From assembly GCA_016719645.1 (NCBI GenBank), contig JADJYS010000004.1, forward strand, positions 186,001 through 250,000: a stretch of DNA of 64,000 bases, written 5' to 3'. Each line of letters opens with the position of its first letter. Positions within the stretch are counted from its first letter, which is position 1. The notes beneath the pieces are model-generated. The model made no database searches, was not told where the DNA came from, and saw only the letters and a list, made by a program, of their open reading frames with translations. A program made the translations under genes and the position numbers. Below, in pieces: positions 56,173 to 64,000 of this stretch. The DNA is from a bacterium. GTDB taxonomy: Bacteria; Krumholzibacteriota; Krumholzibacteriia; LZORAL124-64-63.

Positions 56173-57267
56173 ATGCTCCCCAAATTCCTCCTGGTCGCGG
56201 CCGCCCGCCCCAACTTCATGAAGATCGCCCCGATCTGGCACGAGCTGAAGAAGCACCTCGACCGCTGCGAGCCCCTGCTGGTCCACACCGGGCAGCACTA
56301 CGACAAGAACATGTCCGACGTGTTCTTCGAGGAGCTGGGCCTGCCCCGGCCGCACGTCCATCTGGGCATCGGCGCCGGCAGCCACGCCGAGCAGGCCGGC
56401 CAGGTGATGATCGCCTTCGAAAAGGTCTGCCAGGAGCTGAAGCCCGCCCTGGTGGTGGTCGTGGGCGACGTGAACTCCACCCTCGCCTGCTCGATCACGG
56501 CCAAGAAGCTCTGGATCCCCGTGGCCCACGTGGAGGCGGGCCTGCGCAGCCGGGACTGGACCATGCCCGAGGAGATCAACCGGCTCGTCACCGACGCCAT
56601 CAGCGACCTGCTGCTGACCCCCTCGCGGGACGCCGACGAGAACCTGGCCCGCGAGGGCGTGGCTCCGGAGCGGGTCCGGCTGGTGGGCAACGTCATGATC
56701 GACAGCCTCGCGCTGGCGGTGGACCGGGTCCGGGACCGCGACGTGCCGTCCCGGTTCGGCCTGGCCAAGGGCAGCTACGGGCTGGTCACGCTGCACCGCC
56801 CCTCGAACGTGGACGACCCCGCGTCGCTGCGCCGGATCTTCGACGCCCTGCTGGCGGTCGAGGCCCCGATCGTCTTTCCCGTGCACCCGCGCACGCACAA
56901 GATCCTCGAGGCGCACGGGATCGGCGCCGGCGCCGACCGCGCGCCGCACCCGGTCCACCTGGCCGGGCCGATGCCCTACGACGACTTCGTGAACCTGACC
57001 CTCAACGCCCGCTTCGTGCTGACGGACTCCGGGGGCATCCAGGAGGAGACGACCTGGCTGGGCATCCCCTGCCTGACGCTGCGCCCGAACACCGAACGCC
57101 CGATCACCGTCACCGAGGGCACCAACGAGCTGGCGACGCTGGCCTCGCTGCCCGGGCAGCTGGCGCGGATCACCGCCGGACAGTGGAAGCAGGGGCGCAT
57201 CCCCGACCTCTGGGACGGCCGTGCGGCCGAGCGCATCGCCGCGGCGCTGCTGGAACTGGCGGGGTGA
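56173..57267 (+). CDS. wecB: UDP-N-acetylglucosamine 2-epimerase (non-hydrolysing)
   Basis: 364 residues, family length. AAARPNFMKIAPIWHEL, LVHTGQHYDKNMSDVFFEELGLP, VVVVGDVNSTLACSITAKKLWIPVAHVEAGLRSRDWTMPEEINRLVTDAISD, TLHRPSNVDDP, VFPVHPRT, LTDSGGIQEETTWLGIPCLTLRPNTERP are all hallmark stretches, including catalytic Asp/Glu/His regions. It makes UDP-ManNAc for surface glycans. ATG with GGAG at ~7 nt. Convergent with the DUF354 gene 12 nt away, with no terminator between. Confidence 0.93.
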   Translation: MLPKFLLVAAARPNFMKIAPIWHELKKHLDRCEPLLVHTGQHYDKNMSDVFFEELGLPRPHVHLGIGAGSHAEQAGQVMIAFEKVCQELKPALVVVVGDVNSTLACSITAKKLWIPVAHVEAGLRSRDWTMPEEINRLVTDAISDLLLTPSRDADENLAREGVAPERVRLVGNVMIDSLALAVDRVRDRDVPSRFGLAKGSYGLVTLHRPSNVDDPASLRRIFDALLAVEAPIVFPVHPRTHKILEAHGIGAGADRAPHPVHLAGPMPYDDFVNLTLNARFVLTDSGGIQEETTWLGIPCLTLRPNTERPITVTEGTNELATLASLPGQLARITAGQWKQGRIPDLWDGRAAERIAAALLELAG

Positions 57268-57279
57268 GGGAACGGCCGG

Positions 57280-58302
57280 TCAGCGCGCCGCGGCCAGGAT
57301 GGCGTCGGCCACCTGCGAGACCAGGCCGGCGTTGACCGCGTAGCCGCTCACGGCGGATTTCTTCGCCAGCATGAGCTTCGCGGCGATCTCCCCGACCGAC
57401 CGCAGCATCACCAGGTGGCCGGTCTGCTCCAGCCACTCGTCGACCCGCCCCTCGCGTCCCCGGAAGAAGCTGTACGAGGCCACGCCCAGCACCGCGGCCT
57501 CGCGGGTCATCGTCCCGCCGCCGCTGATCACCAGGTCCATCGCCGCGATCAGGCTCGGCCCGTCGTAGACCCTGTCGGGCACGATGACCTGGCCACGGAA
57601 ATCGGCCGGCACGAAGGCCATCTGCTCGGGCCCGCGGGGCATGAAGACCATCTGCACGTCGGGCCGCGCCCCCATCACGCGCAGGAGCTCCGCGAGCAGC
57701 AGCTCCGACTCCGGATTGTGGTAGTGGGCCGTCGTCGCCGGCGGGCGCAGCAGCACGCGGATCGCGTCCTCGCGCAGGCCCAGCTCCCTTGCCACGGTGC
57801 CGTCGCGCACCCCGCCATCGACGTACAGCTCCTCCTTGAGACCGTCGTAGAAGACGACCTTGTCCACGGCGAGTCCGGCCGCGGCGGCCCGCTCGCGGTC
57901 GATCGCGCGCGGCAGCAGGACGCGCTTGCAGAACAGGTTGAACAGGCGCGGATCGACCCACTCGTAGTCGTACATCGTGACGGTGGGCACGCCCAGCAGA
58001 CGCGACGCGATCGGCAGGGCCCGCGATCCGTGGCCGAAGGACACGTCCGCACGCAGGTGCCGCGCGGCGCGCATCAGCGCCACCGCACGACCGAGGGTCC
58101 CGGCGACCTTGCCCGAGATGCCCGGGCGGTAGGCGCCGCCGACCTTGATGTACTCGAGGCCGTAGAGGTCCAGCAGCTCGCAGGTGCTCGTCCGGTCGCG
58201 GGCGGTGAAGACCACGTCGTGGCCGCGCTGCTGCAGCTCCTCGGCCAGGGGTCGCATGATCAGCACGTGGGGGCCGTTGTCGGCGTCGAACCAGATCTTC
58301 AT
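57280..58302 (-). CDS. DUF354-family protein (GT-B-like)
   Basis: 340 residues. IWFDADNGPHVLIMRPLAEELQQRGHDVVFTARD is the classic DUF354 start; FGHGSRALPIASRLLGVPTVTMYDYEWVD, LLRPPATTAHYHNPES, and the end region AMDLVISGGGTMTREAAVLGVASYSFFRG recall the C-terminal half of WecB/MurG-like GT-B enzymes. The family is common in archaeal and bacterial surface-polysaccharide clusters; the reaction is not established. ATG at 58302 overlaps the stop of the VpsJ-like gene. It is the last of the three-gene unit with the ADH/MocA fusion. Confidence 0.82.
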   Translation of the reverse strand: MKIWFDADNGPHVLIMRPLAEELQQRGHDVVFTARDRTSTCELLDLYGLEYIKVGGAYRPGISGKVAGTLGRAVALMRAARHLRADVSFGHGSRALPIASRLLGVPTVTMYDYEWVDPRLFNLFCKRVLLPRAIDRERAAAAGLAVDKVVFYDGLKEELYVDGGVRDGTVARELGLREDAIRVLLRPPATTAHYHNPESELLLAELLRVMGARPDVQMVFMPRGPEQMAFVPADFRGQVIVPDRVYDGPSLIAAMDLVISGGGTMTREAAVLGVASYSFFRGREGRVDEWLEQTGHLVMLRSVGEIAAKLMLAKKSAVSGYAVNAGLVSQVADAILAAAR

Positions 58303-59543
58303 GGGGAGGACACTCCCTCGCGGTGCAGGGCGAGCCGGGCGCAGAGCGCCCTGAACATCCACGCCTGCGACCAGCGCAGGTGGACGGCCGTCTGCGTGTG
58401 GCGCCGGTGCTTCTGGAAGCGGAAGCCGCCGCGCCGCTCGTCCCAGAGCTCTTCGATCCCGCGGCTCAGGATGCGGTCGGCGAACGCGACCGCGTCCGGC
58501 TGCAGCCGGCGCAGGCTCAGGAAGGTCAGCGCGCCCTGGGCGAAGCTGTGCGGATCGAGCGGGTACAGCGACGTCGTGTAGTAGCGGGGCGTCCCGTCGT
58601 CGAGGAACAGGGCGCGCCGGTAGAAGTCCAGGCCGCGCCGCAGGGCGCCCTCCCAGCGGTCGTCGCCGAGCAGCGTCGCCAGGCGGTCGATCGTCTCGAG
58701 GTTGAAGCCGGTGTGCAGGTTGTCGATCCAGCCCCAGTGCGCCGCCTCGCCGTAGACCCACGACCCGTCGTCGCGCTGGCGGGACACGACCCAGTCCACG
58801 GCGCGCCGGGCCGCCTCGCGCCGCGCCGGCGCGTCCGGGCCGCCCAGCGCCGCCGCCTGGGCGAGGATCCGGGCGCCGAACAGCGAGGCGTTGTAGACCC
58901 GCGTGTCGTCGCCGGGCGAGTAGCTGAAGCAGAGGCCGTCGGCGTCTTCGTGGCGGCGCAGGTCCGTCTCCACGAAACGCGCGACGGGCTCGAGCACGGC
59001 GTCGTCGCCCACGGCTGCGAGGGCGTCCACGACGAAACTCGTGGCCACCACGGTCGGAAAATGGGCCGGCTGCAGGAAGGCGCGGCTCTGCCAAGGGAAA
59101 TCGTAGCCCCAGCCGAGGCGTGCCGGCATCTCCACGCGTCCGTCACGGACGCGCGCCGCCAGCCCCGGGGCCACGGAGCGGTCGCCGAAGGCCGGCCGCC
59201 CGTCCGGGAGCGAGGCCGTCGCGAGCAGGGCGTCGGCCAGCCAGGCCCGGCGGCCGTCGCCATCGCCGGCGTCCGGCCAGACCGCCGCGCCGTGCAGCAT
59301 CAGGGCCAGCCCCTTGGCATTCAGGCCCGCGGGGATGCGCAGCAGGGGGCGCACGTCGACCGGCGAACGCTTGACGCCCTGGATCACCGCCAGGCGCAGC
59401 AGGCGCGACCGGCCCAGCAGTGGCGCCAGCAGACGGCTGTTGAGTCCGTCGTAGGGATCGCTGCCGCGGAAGCCCGCGGCGGCTGCGCCCGCCCAGATGC
59501 GGCCGGCGATCGCGGCGTACTCGCTGACCGGGTCCGTGCTCAC
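58299..59543 (-). CDS. VpsJ-like alpha/alpha-barrel polysaccharide protein
   Basis: 414 residues, no signal peptide. Repeated helical hairpins (VDWVVSRQRDDGSWVYGEAAHWGWIDNLHTGFNLETIDRLATLLGDD, FYRRALFLDDGTPRYYTTSLYPLDPHSFAQGALTFLSLRRL) point to an (alpha/alpha)6 fold as in six-hairpin glycosidases and the VpsJ-like proteins of exopolysaccharide clusters. FGDRSVAP and DPYDGLNSRLLAPLL are notable. GTG start at 59543 overlaps the upstream stop (GTGA). Together with the ADH/MocA fusion and DUF354 it forms a recurrent trio in surface glycan loci; enzymatic activity is unproven. Confidence 0.72.
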   Translation of the reverse strand: MSTDPVSEYAAIAGRIWAGAAAAGFRGSDPYDGLNSRLLAPLLGRSRLLRLAVIQGVKRSPVDVRPLLRIPAGLNAKGLALMLHGAAVWPDAGDGDGRRAWLADALLATASLPDGRPAFGDRSVAPGLAARVRDGRVEMPARLGWGYDFPWQSRAFLQPAHFPTVVATSFVVDALAAVGDDAVLEPVARFVETDLRRHEDADGLCFSYSPGDDTRVYNASLFGARILAQAAALGGPDAPARREAARRAVDWVVSRQRDDGSWVYGEAAHWGWIDNLHTGFNLETIDRLATLLGDDRWEGALRRGLDFYRRALFLDDGTPRYYTTSLYPLDPHSFAQGALTFLSLRRLQPDAVAFADRILSRGIEELWDERRGGFRFQKHRRHTQTAVHLRWSQAWMFRALCARLALHREGVSSP

Positions 59544-61726
59544 GCGCGGACTTCCAGGTCGGCCGGAGCGACGGCCAGCGCCGCGCCGCCCGCGGCCAGG
59601 CTTTCCAGGATCCGCAGCGTCGCCAGCGTGGTCGCCAGCTGGGAGGTCAGCGGGATCGGCGCGATCCCGTCGCGGATGCCGTCCAGGAACGCGACGCACT
59701 CCTCGGCGTGCCCCTTGCCCGCGCAGCGATGGCGGATTTTTCCGCGACCGCCCCAGAGCGTGACGCCCGAGAAGTTCTGGATGACGGCGCCCCGCCCCGC
59801 CCCGAAGACCTCGACCTGCTCCTTCGGCATCGCCTTGGGCCCTTCGGCGAAGTAGCCCAGGCTGCCGACCGATCCGTCGGCGAAGCGCAGGTTGACCGTC
59901 AGGGTGTCCGCGGGCGTGGCCGCGCCGTTGCTCGTTTCGACGCACATGGCCGACACGGACACCGGATCGGCGCCGCAGAGGTACTGCATCAGGTCGATGA
60001 AGTGGCAGACCTCGCCCAGGATGCGTCCGCCGCCCTGCACCGGGTCCTGGATCCAGTGGTTGCGCGGGATGCGGCCCGCGCTGACGCGGTACATGATCGC
60101 GAGCGGCCCCGGCTCGCGCCCGAAGTGCTTGCGGACGTGGACCGCCGCCTGGCTGAACCGGCGGTTGAAGCCGGTCTGCACGATCGGCAGGCGTCCGGCG
60201 TCGGCCAGCTCGCGGGACTTCGCGGCGATCGCGCGCAGCTGGTCCATGGTCAGGCACAGCGGCTTCTCGACGAAGACGTGCTTGCCGGCCGCGAGCGCCT
60301 GCAGGACCAGCGGGCCGTGCTCGTCGTGCCGGGTGGCCACGAACACCGCATCGGTCGCCGGGTCGGCGATCACCGACGCGTCGTCGGACACGGCCGCCGC
60401 GAAGCCGAGACGGCGGCCGACATCGGCCGCGCTCAGGCCCGTCCGCGTGGAGATCGACGAGAAGCGGACGCGCCGGTCGCCCTTCAGCGGCGGCAGCAGG
60501 AAGGTCTGGGCGAAGGAGCCCGCGCCGCAGAAGCCGACGCCGATGCGGTCGCTCCCCTTCGCCGCGCCCGGGCGCAGCACGAGCGGGCCGTCGAGACGGT
60601 GGCGCTGCGCCGGGTATTCCAGCAGGATGCCGCAGTAGGCCTCGCTGCGGGTCGCGATCATCTCGTAGGCGCTGGCCGCGTCGTCGAAGGCCAAGCGGTG
60701 GGTGACCAGGGCGAGGGGATCGCAGCGGCCGGCGGCCACGAGGTCCAGGACCGCTTCCAGGTTGCGACCCTCGGTCCAGCGCACGAAGCCGTAGGGGTAG
60801 TCCAGGCCGCCCTCTTCGTAGGACGGATCGTAGCGGCCGGGTCCGTACGAGCAGGACACGCTGAACGACAGTTCCTTCTCGTAGTAGTCGTTGCGGGGCA
60901 GGTTCATGCCCACCGCGCCGACCACGACGATCCTCCCCCGCTGGCGAGCGATGCGGCCCGCCAGGCGGACCGGCTCGTCGCCGGCCGTGGCCGCGCAGAT
61001 CAGCACGAGATCGGCCCCGTGACCGCGGCTGAAATCCCCGATCATGGCCTCGGCCGGATCGCTGCCGAGGTTCGCGGCGCCGTCGGCGAAGGGGCGCGCG
61101 CGCTCGATGGCGACCGGGTCGATGTCCGCGGCGAAGACGCGGCAGCCGTTGGCCTTCAGCAATTGGCAGGCAAGCAGCCCGATGGGACCCAGGCCGATGA
61201 CGACCGCGTGTTCGCCCAGGGTGGGCGCCGCCAGCCTCACGCCTTGCAGGGCGATCGCGGCCAGGGTGGTCATCGCCGCGGCGTCGGCCGGCACGCCGGC
61301 GGGCACCCGGGCGACCAGGTTGACGGGGACCACGACCTCGTCGGCGTGGTTGGCGTACCCGCCGCCGGCGCAGGCGACCAGGTCGCCCGGTGCATAGCCC
61401 TCGACATCTGGCGCCGCTTCCAGGACCTCGCCGCTGAGGCTGTAGCCCAGGGGCTGCGCCCCCTCCAGCTTGTCGCGCACCTTCTGGATGGTGTTCTTCA
61501 GGCCGAGCTGCCCGACCATGTCGAGCACCTGCTTGACCTGGTCCGGCTTCGACCGGGCCTTGCCCAGCAGCGACATGCGGCCGGTGACCACCTTGTTGCC
61601 TTCGGTGCCGGGACTGATGGCCGAGAAGATGGTGCGCACGCGCACGCAACCCGGCGGCAGCAGGGGCGCCGGCGCCTCCACCAGGCGCACGGCTCCGTCC
61701 TTGAGGGTCTGGGCGAGGATCTTCAC
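59540..61726 (-). CDS. Bi-domain oxidoreductase: zinc-type alcohol dehydrogenase fused to GFO/IDH/MocA
   Basis: 728 residues. The N-terminal half (~1-360) is a medium-chain dehydrogenase (SAISPGTEGNKVV, EGYAPGDLVACAGGGYANHAD, GEHAVVIGLGPIGLLACQLLKANGCRVFAADID). The C-terminal half (~385-728) is a GFO/IDH/MocA oxidoreductase (IGVGFCGAGSFAQTFLLPPLKGD, AVFVATRHDEHGPLVLQALAAGKHVFVEKPLCLT, with EKP catalytic Lys, and GGGRILGEVCHFIDLMQYLCG). Both bind NAD(P). Such fusions occur in polysaccharide clusters, where they probably oxidise a nucleotide sugar in two steps; substrate unknown. GTG start at 61726 with GAGGAGA at 8 nt. Confidence 0.85.
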   Translation of the reverse strand: MKILAQTLKDGAVRLVEAPAPLLPPGCVRVRTIFSAISPGTEGNKVVTGRMSLLGKARSKPDQVKQVLDMVGQLGLKNTIQKVRDKLEGAQPLGYSLSGEVLEAAPDVEGYAPGDLVACAGGGYANHADEVVVPVNLVARVPAGVPADAAAMTTLAAIALQGVRLAAPTLGEHAVVIGLGPIGLLACQLLKANGCRVFAADIDPVAIERARPFADGAANLGSDPAEAMIGDFSRGHGADLVLICAATAGDEPVRLAGRIARQRGRIVVVGAVGMNLPRNDYYEKELSFSVSCSYGPGRYDPSYEEGGLDYPYGFVRWTEGRNLEAVLDLVAAGRCDPLALVTHRLAFDDAASAYEMIATRSEAYCGILLEYPAQRHRLDGPLVLRPGAAKGSDRIGVGFCGAGSFAQTFLLPPLKGDRRVRFSSISTRTGLSAADVGRRLGFAAAVSDDASVIADPATDAVFVATRHDEHGPLVLQALAAGKHVFVEKPLCLTMDQLRAIAAKSRELADAGRLPIVQTGFNRRFSQAAVHVRKHFGREPGPLAIMYRVSAGRIPRNHWIQDPVQGGGRILGEVCHFIDLMQYLCGADPVSVSAMCVETSNGAATPADTLTVNLRFADGSVGSLGYFAEGPKAMPKEQVEVFGAGRGAVIQNFSGVTLWGGRGKIRHRCAGKGHAEECVAFLDGIRDGIAPIPLTSQLATTLATLRILESLAAGGAALAVAPADLEVRA

Positions 61727-61860
61727 GGGCGCTATCTCCTCGTGTTGCAACGCGGTTCCATCGGGGGATCTATCGGCCGTCCGGCTCAAGGGTAAAGCAC
61801 GCATCGCCACGGGCAAGCCGAATTATCGGCGCCCGGGAACGGCCGCGGCCACGGCTCGTT

Positions 61861-62706
61861 CTACTGCTTGCGACCGATGAAGACCATGAAGGGGCTGAGG
61901 GAATTCGATTCCCAGCCTCGGTCCCGTAACACCAGTCGGTACAGGATGTTGATGCCTTGCTGCATCTGCTTGCCGATCTTCAGCAGCAGCGTGCGTTTCG
62001 CGCCTGGCAGGATTTTGTACATCTGGAAGGAGAACGTGCCGTACAGCCCGCAGAACAGGGGCTCAACGGGCACTTCGCTGAAAAGGTCCCGAAAAGCGGC
62101 CAAATTCGTGATCGCGAGGTTATGGGCGGCGAGGTCGGCAGAATTGAAGAAACCGTAGATTCTCTTGTTCAAGCCGTTGAGATTGGGCGCGACGATGACC
62201 AACATTCCATTCTTCTTGAGGAGCCCGAGGTGCGCATCGATCATCCGGTCCGGATCCGAAAAATGCTCGATGAAGCTGAGCGAAAACACTATATCGAACG
62301 CTTCCCGCCAGTCCCGCTGGATCTCCGGCGAGGTGACATCGCCGCAAATCACCTGCTCGGGGTCGATGCCATTGGCGACGAATGTCTTGCGGTTGTTCGC
62401 TACCCCGACTTCTGAATACTCAATGCCGTAGGGGTCGTAGCCGAACCGTCGGTGAAGCTCGACCAGGTATCCCCCTGGAGCGCTTCCCAACTCCACGACC
62501 TTGAGCCCGGGCTGGCGGGGTAGGAATTTCTTCAGGATCACTTCGTACAGGCGATATTCCGTGTAGCTGGATCGGTATGAATACAGACGCTTTCCAAGCA
62601 GACGTCGGGCCAGCGATTTATCCGTGCGTTCTACCGCGGCGGTTTTCGGGACGCAGATCTCTTCGTGGAAGTGGTCCCAATAGTTCTTGTCCGTAAGCTT
62701 GCTCAT
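61861..62706 (-). CDS. SAM-dependent methyltransferase, AT-richer than its neighbours
   Basis: 281 residues. Class I methyltransferase: motif I LKVVELGSAPGGYLVELHRRFG, then GIEYSEVGVANNRKTFVANG, VICGDVTSPEIQRDWREAFDIVFSLSFIEHFSDPDRMIDAHLGLLKKNGMLVIVAPN. The acceptor is probably a glycan or sugar. Its base composition is visibly lower in GC than the rest of the window and it uses rarer codons (e.g. TTG, ATA, AAA), suggesting recent acquisition. ATG at 62706 with GAGGAG at 5 nt. A 134-nt gap separates it from the bi-domain oxidoreductase gene. Confidence 0.82.
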   Translation of the reverse strand: MSKLTDKNYWDHFHEEICVPKTAAVERTDKSLARRLLGKRLYSYRSSYTEYRLYEVILKKFLPRQPGLKVVELGSAPGGYLVELHRRFGYDPYGIEYSEVGVANNRKTFVANGIDPEQVICGDVTSPEIQRDWREAFDIVFSLSFIEHFSDPDRMIDAHLGLLKKNGMLVIVAPNLNGLNKRIYGFFNSADLAAHNLAITNLAAFRDLFSEVPVEPLFCGLYGTFSFQMYKILPGAKRTLLLKIGKQMQQGINILYRLVLRDRGWESNSLSPFMVFIGRKQ

Positions 62707-62774
62707 CAACACTCCTCGTTGCCGCCAGCCGTCCACAACGCGCGGCACCGTGAAGCGCCCCGCCGCCCCTCAAC

Positions 62775-62799
62775 CAACATGCTGATAATAAACATGTTG
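62775..62799. promoter_or_regulatory. AT-rich inverted repeat upstream of the methyltransferase gene
   Basis: CAACATG - 11 nt (ctgataataaa) - CATGTTG, a perfect 7-bp inverted repeat. On the minus strand it spans TATTAT, a candidate -10 for the methyltransferase gene starting at 62706. It could be an operator. Confidence 0.4.
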
Positions 62800-62977
62800 T
62801 GAAGACGTCACCCCTGTTGCGGGATCGCCCGGAACAGGCATCCCACAAGGGTAGCGGGACCGGCGCGAGATGTCAATCGGGGGCGGTGCGCCGGCGCCCC
62901 TCGCATCACGGCTCGCCATCGCTTATCTTTGCCCGGTTGTAGCCGCCGCCCCCTGCCGAACATGGGAGGAACTCGAA

Positions 62978-64000
62978 GTGCGCCACCTCGTGCTGTTGAC
63001 CGTGCTGCTGGCCGCCCTCGCGAGCCCGGCCCTCGCCGCCGACCCCCACCCCTTCTCCGTCCACGACATGCTGGCGATGCAGCGCCTCTCCGACCCCCGG
63101 GTCTCCCCCGACGGGACGCAGGTGCTGTACACGCTGCGCACGACCGACCTCGAGGCGAACAAGGGCCGCACCGACCTGTGGCTCGTCGCCCTGGACGGCA
63201 AGTCGGAGCCGCGCCGCCTGACCGCCGACCCCGCCGCCGACTTCAACGGCCGCTGGCTGCCGGACGGCCGCATCGCCTTTTTGAGCACGCGCTCGGAGTC
63301 GTCGCAGATCTGGACGATCGACCCGCGCGGCGGCGAGGCCGTCCAGGTCACCCGCCTGCCCCTGGACGTCGAGAACTTCGAAGTCGTGCCGCAGCTGGCG
63401 GCCTACGCCTTCTCGCTGGCCGTCTACCCCGACGCCACGATCGCCGAGACGGTCGCGCGCGACGCCGACAAGGCGGCGACCGTCGCCACCGGCCGGGCCT
63501 ACGACGACCTGTTCTTCCGGCGCTGGGACACCTGGGAGGACGGCAAGCGCAACCACGTCTTCCTGCGCCCCTGGGCCGGGACCGACGAGCAGGTGCGCGA
63601 CCTCACCCCCGGCCTGGCCGCCGACGCCCCCACGCTGCCCTTCGGGGGCAGCGAGGAGTTCGCCTTCAGCCGCGACGGCCGCACCCTGGTCTTCACCGCG
63701 AAGGTCGAGGACGGCAGCGAGGCCGCCTGGCGCACCGACGACGACCTCTACGCCGTGAGCACCGACGGCCCGAGCCGCCGCCTCTGCCTGACCGAGGCGA
63801 ACCAGGCGCAGGACACCCAGCCCGCCTTCTCGCCCGACGGCGGGACGCTGGCCTGGCTGGCCATGGACCGCCCCGGCTTCGAGGCCGACCGCTACCACGT
63901 CGTCCTGCGCGGCTGGCCGGACGGGACCGAGCGGCGCCTGGACCTGGACTACGACAACCTGGCGCTGAGCCCCGGCTCGCTGCTGTGGTCGGCCGACGGC
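62978..64000 (+). CDS. S9-family (prolyl oligopeptidase-like) peptidase, partial (C-terminus beyond window)
   Basis: 341 residues are present. A signal peptide (LVLLTVLLAALASPALA) leads into the beta-propeller domain of S9 dipeptidyl/acylaminoacyl peptidases: FSVHDMLAMQRLSDPRVSPDGTQVLYTLR, TDLWLVALDG, GRWLPDGRIAFLSTRSESSQIWTID, PAFSPDGGTLAWLAMDRPG. The catalytic alpha/beta-hydrolase domain lies off the right edge. GTG start at 62978 follows GGGAGG at 8 nt. Likely periplasmic peptide processing; the family call is confident from the propeller. Confidence 0.88.
   Translation, partial: MRHLVLLTVLLAALASPALAADPHPFSVHDMLAMQRLSDPRVSPDGTQVLYTLRTTDLEANKGRTDLWLVALDGKSEPRRLTADPAADFNGRWLPDGRIAFLSTRSESSQIWTIDPRGGEAVQVTRLPLDVENFEVVPQLAAYAFSLAVYPDATIAETVARDADKAATVATGRAYDDLFFRRWDTWEDGKRNHVFLRPWAGTDEQVRDLTPGLAADAPTLPFGGSEEFAFSRDGRTLVFTAKVEDGSEAAWRTDDDLYAVSTDGPSRRLCLTEANQAQDTQPAFSPDGGTLAWLAMDRPGFEADRYHVVLRGWPDGTERRLDLDYDNLALSPGSLLWSADG

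Overview
The window is about 70% GC, densely packed and carries roughly 48 protein genes on both strands. No rRNA, tRNA, CRISPR array, insertion sequence or prophage is visible. The proteins point to a diderm (Gram-negative-type) bacterium: outer-membrane beta-barrels, an Omp85-type protein, a phosphate-selective-type porin and many lipoproteins with lipobox cysteines. Four large secreted proteins end in a FlgD-like module (NPFNPxT ... GR.VRTL ... WDG.D..G...SGVY), a C-terminal architecture common in the FCB group and candidate phyla such as Krumholzibacteriota or Eisenbacteria. That placement is an inference; there is no marker gene here.

Layout. (1) 1-13244, minus strand: one tightly overlapped operon running from a secreted beta-helix protein and a C25 (gingipain-like) peptidase homologue into poly-gamma-glutamate synthesis genes (pgsB/capB, pgsC, a PgsW-like protein), an exported protein, a beta-barrel, a LVIVD/SUMF1 lipoprotein and a DUF1624 acyltransferase. 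(2) 13483-22324, plus strand: a second C25-like protein broken by a one-base frameshift, a lipoprotein, and two lamin-tail-domain (LTD) secreted proteins. (3) 22410-29224, minus strand: an SdiA-regulated-type lipoprotein, an LTD lipoprotein, an OprO/P-type porin, a small membrane protein, an SLC13/DASS transporter and two CYTH/triphosphate-tunnel-type proteins, suggesting anion (perhaps phosphate) handling. (4) 29434-33154, plus strand: PhnD-like binding protein, histidine kinase and NtrC-type regulator, behind tandem palindromes. (5) 33233-35386, minus strand: ECF sigma factor, a tiny Cys/Arg-rich ORF, a lipoprotein and a sulfotransferase. (6) 35652-43182: a lipoprotein (plus), an Omp85-DUF4390-NtrY-NtrX-barrel operon (minus) and a lipoprotein (minus). 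(7) 43292-46283, minus strand: a permease-less ABC ATPase / GTPase / cytoplasmic binding-protein module behind an inverted repeat. (8) 46356-62706: a surface-polysaccharide region with GDP-D-rhamnose-type genes (manA, a GDP-sugar pyrophosphorylase homologue, gmd, rmd), glycosyltransferases, a WecB-type UDP-GlcNAc 2-epimerase, DUF354, VpsJ-like and ADH/MocA fusion proteins and an AT-richer methyltransferase. (9) 62978-64000: the start of an S9 peptidase.

Most neighbouring genes overlap by ATGA, GTGA or TGATG, so long polycistronic transcripts with translational coupling are the rule. Three otherwise intact genes are each split by a single-base frameshift; these may be sequence errors or real lesions. 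The most distinctive systems are the gamma-PGA operon with a possible outer-membrane route, the paired C25 homologues with Trp in place of the catalytic His, the sigma/small-ORF/lipoprotein cassette, and the permease-less ABC/GTPase module.
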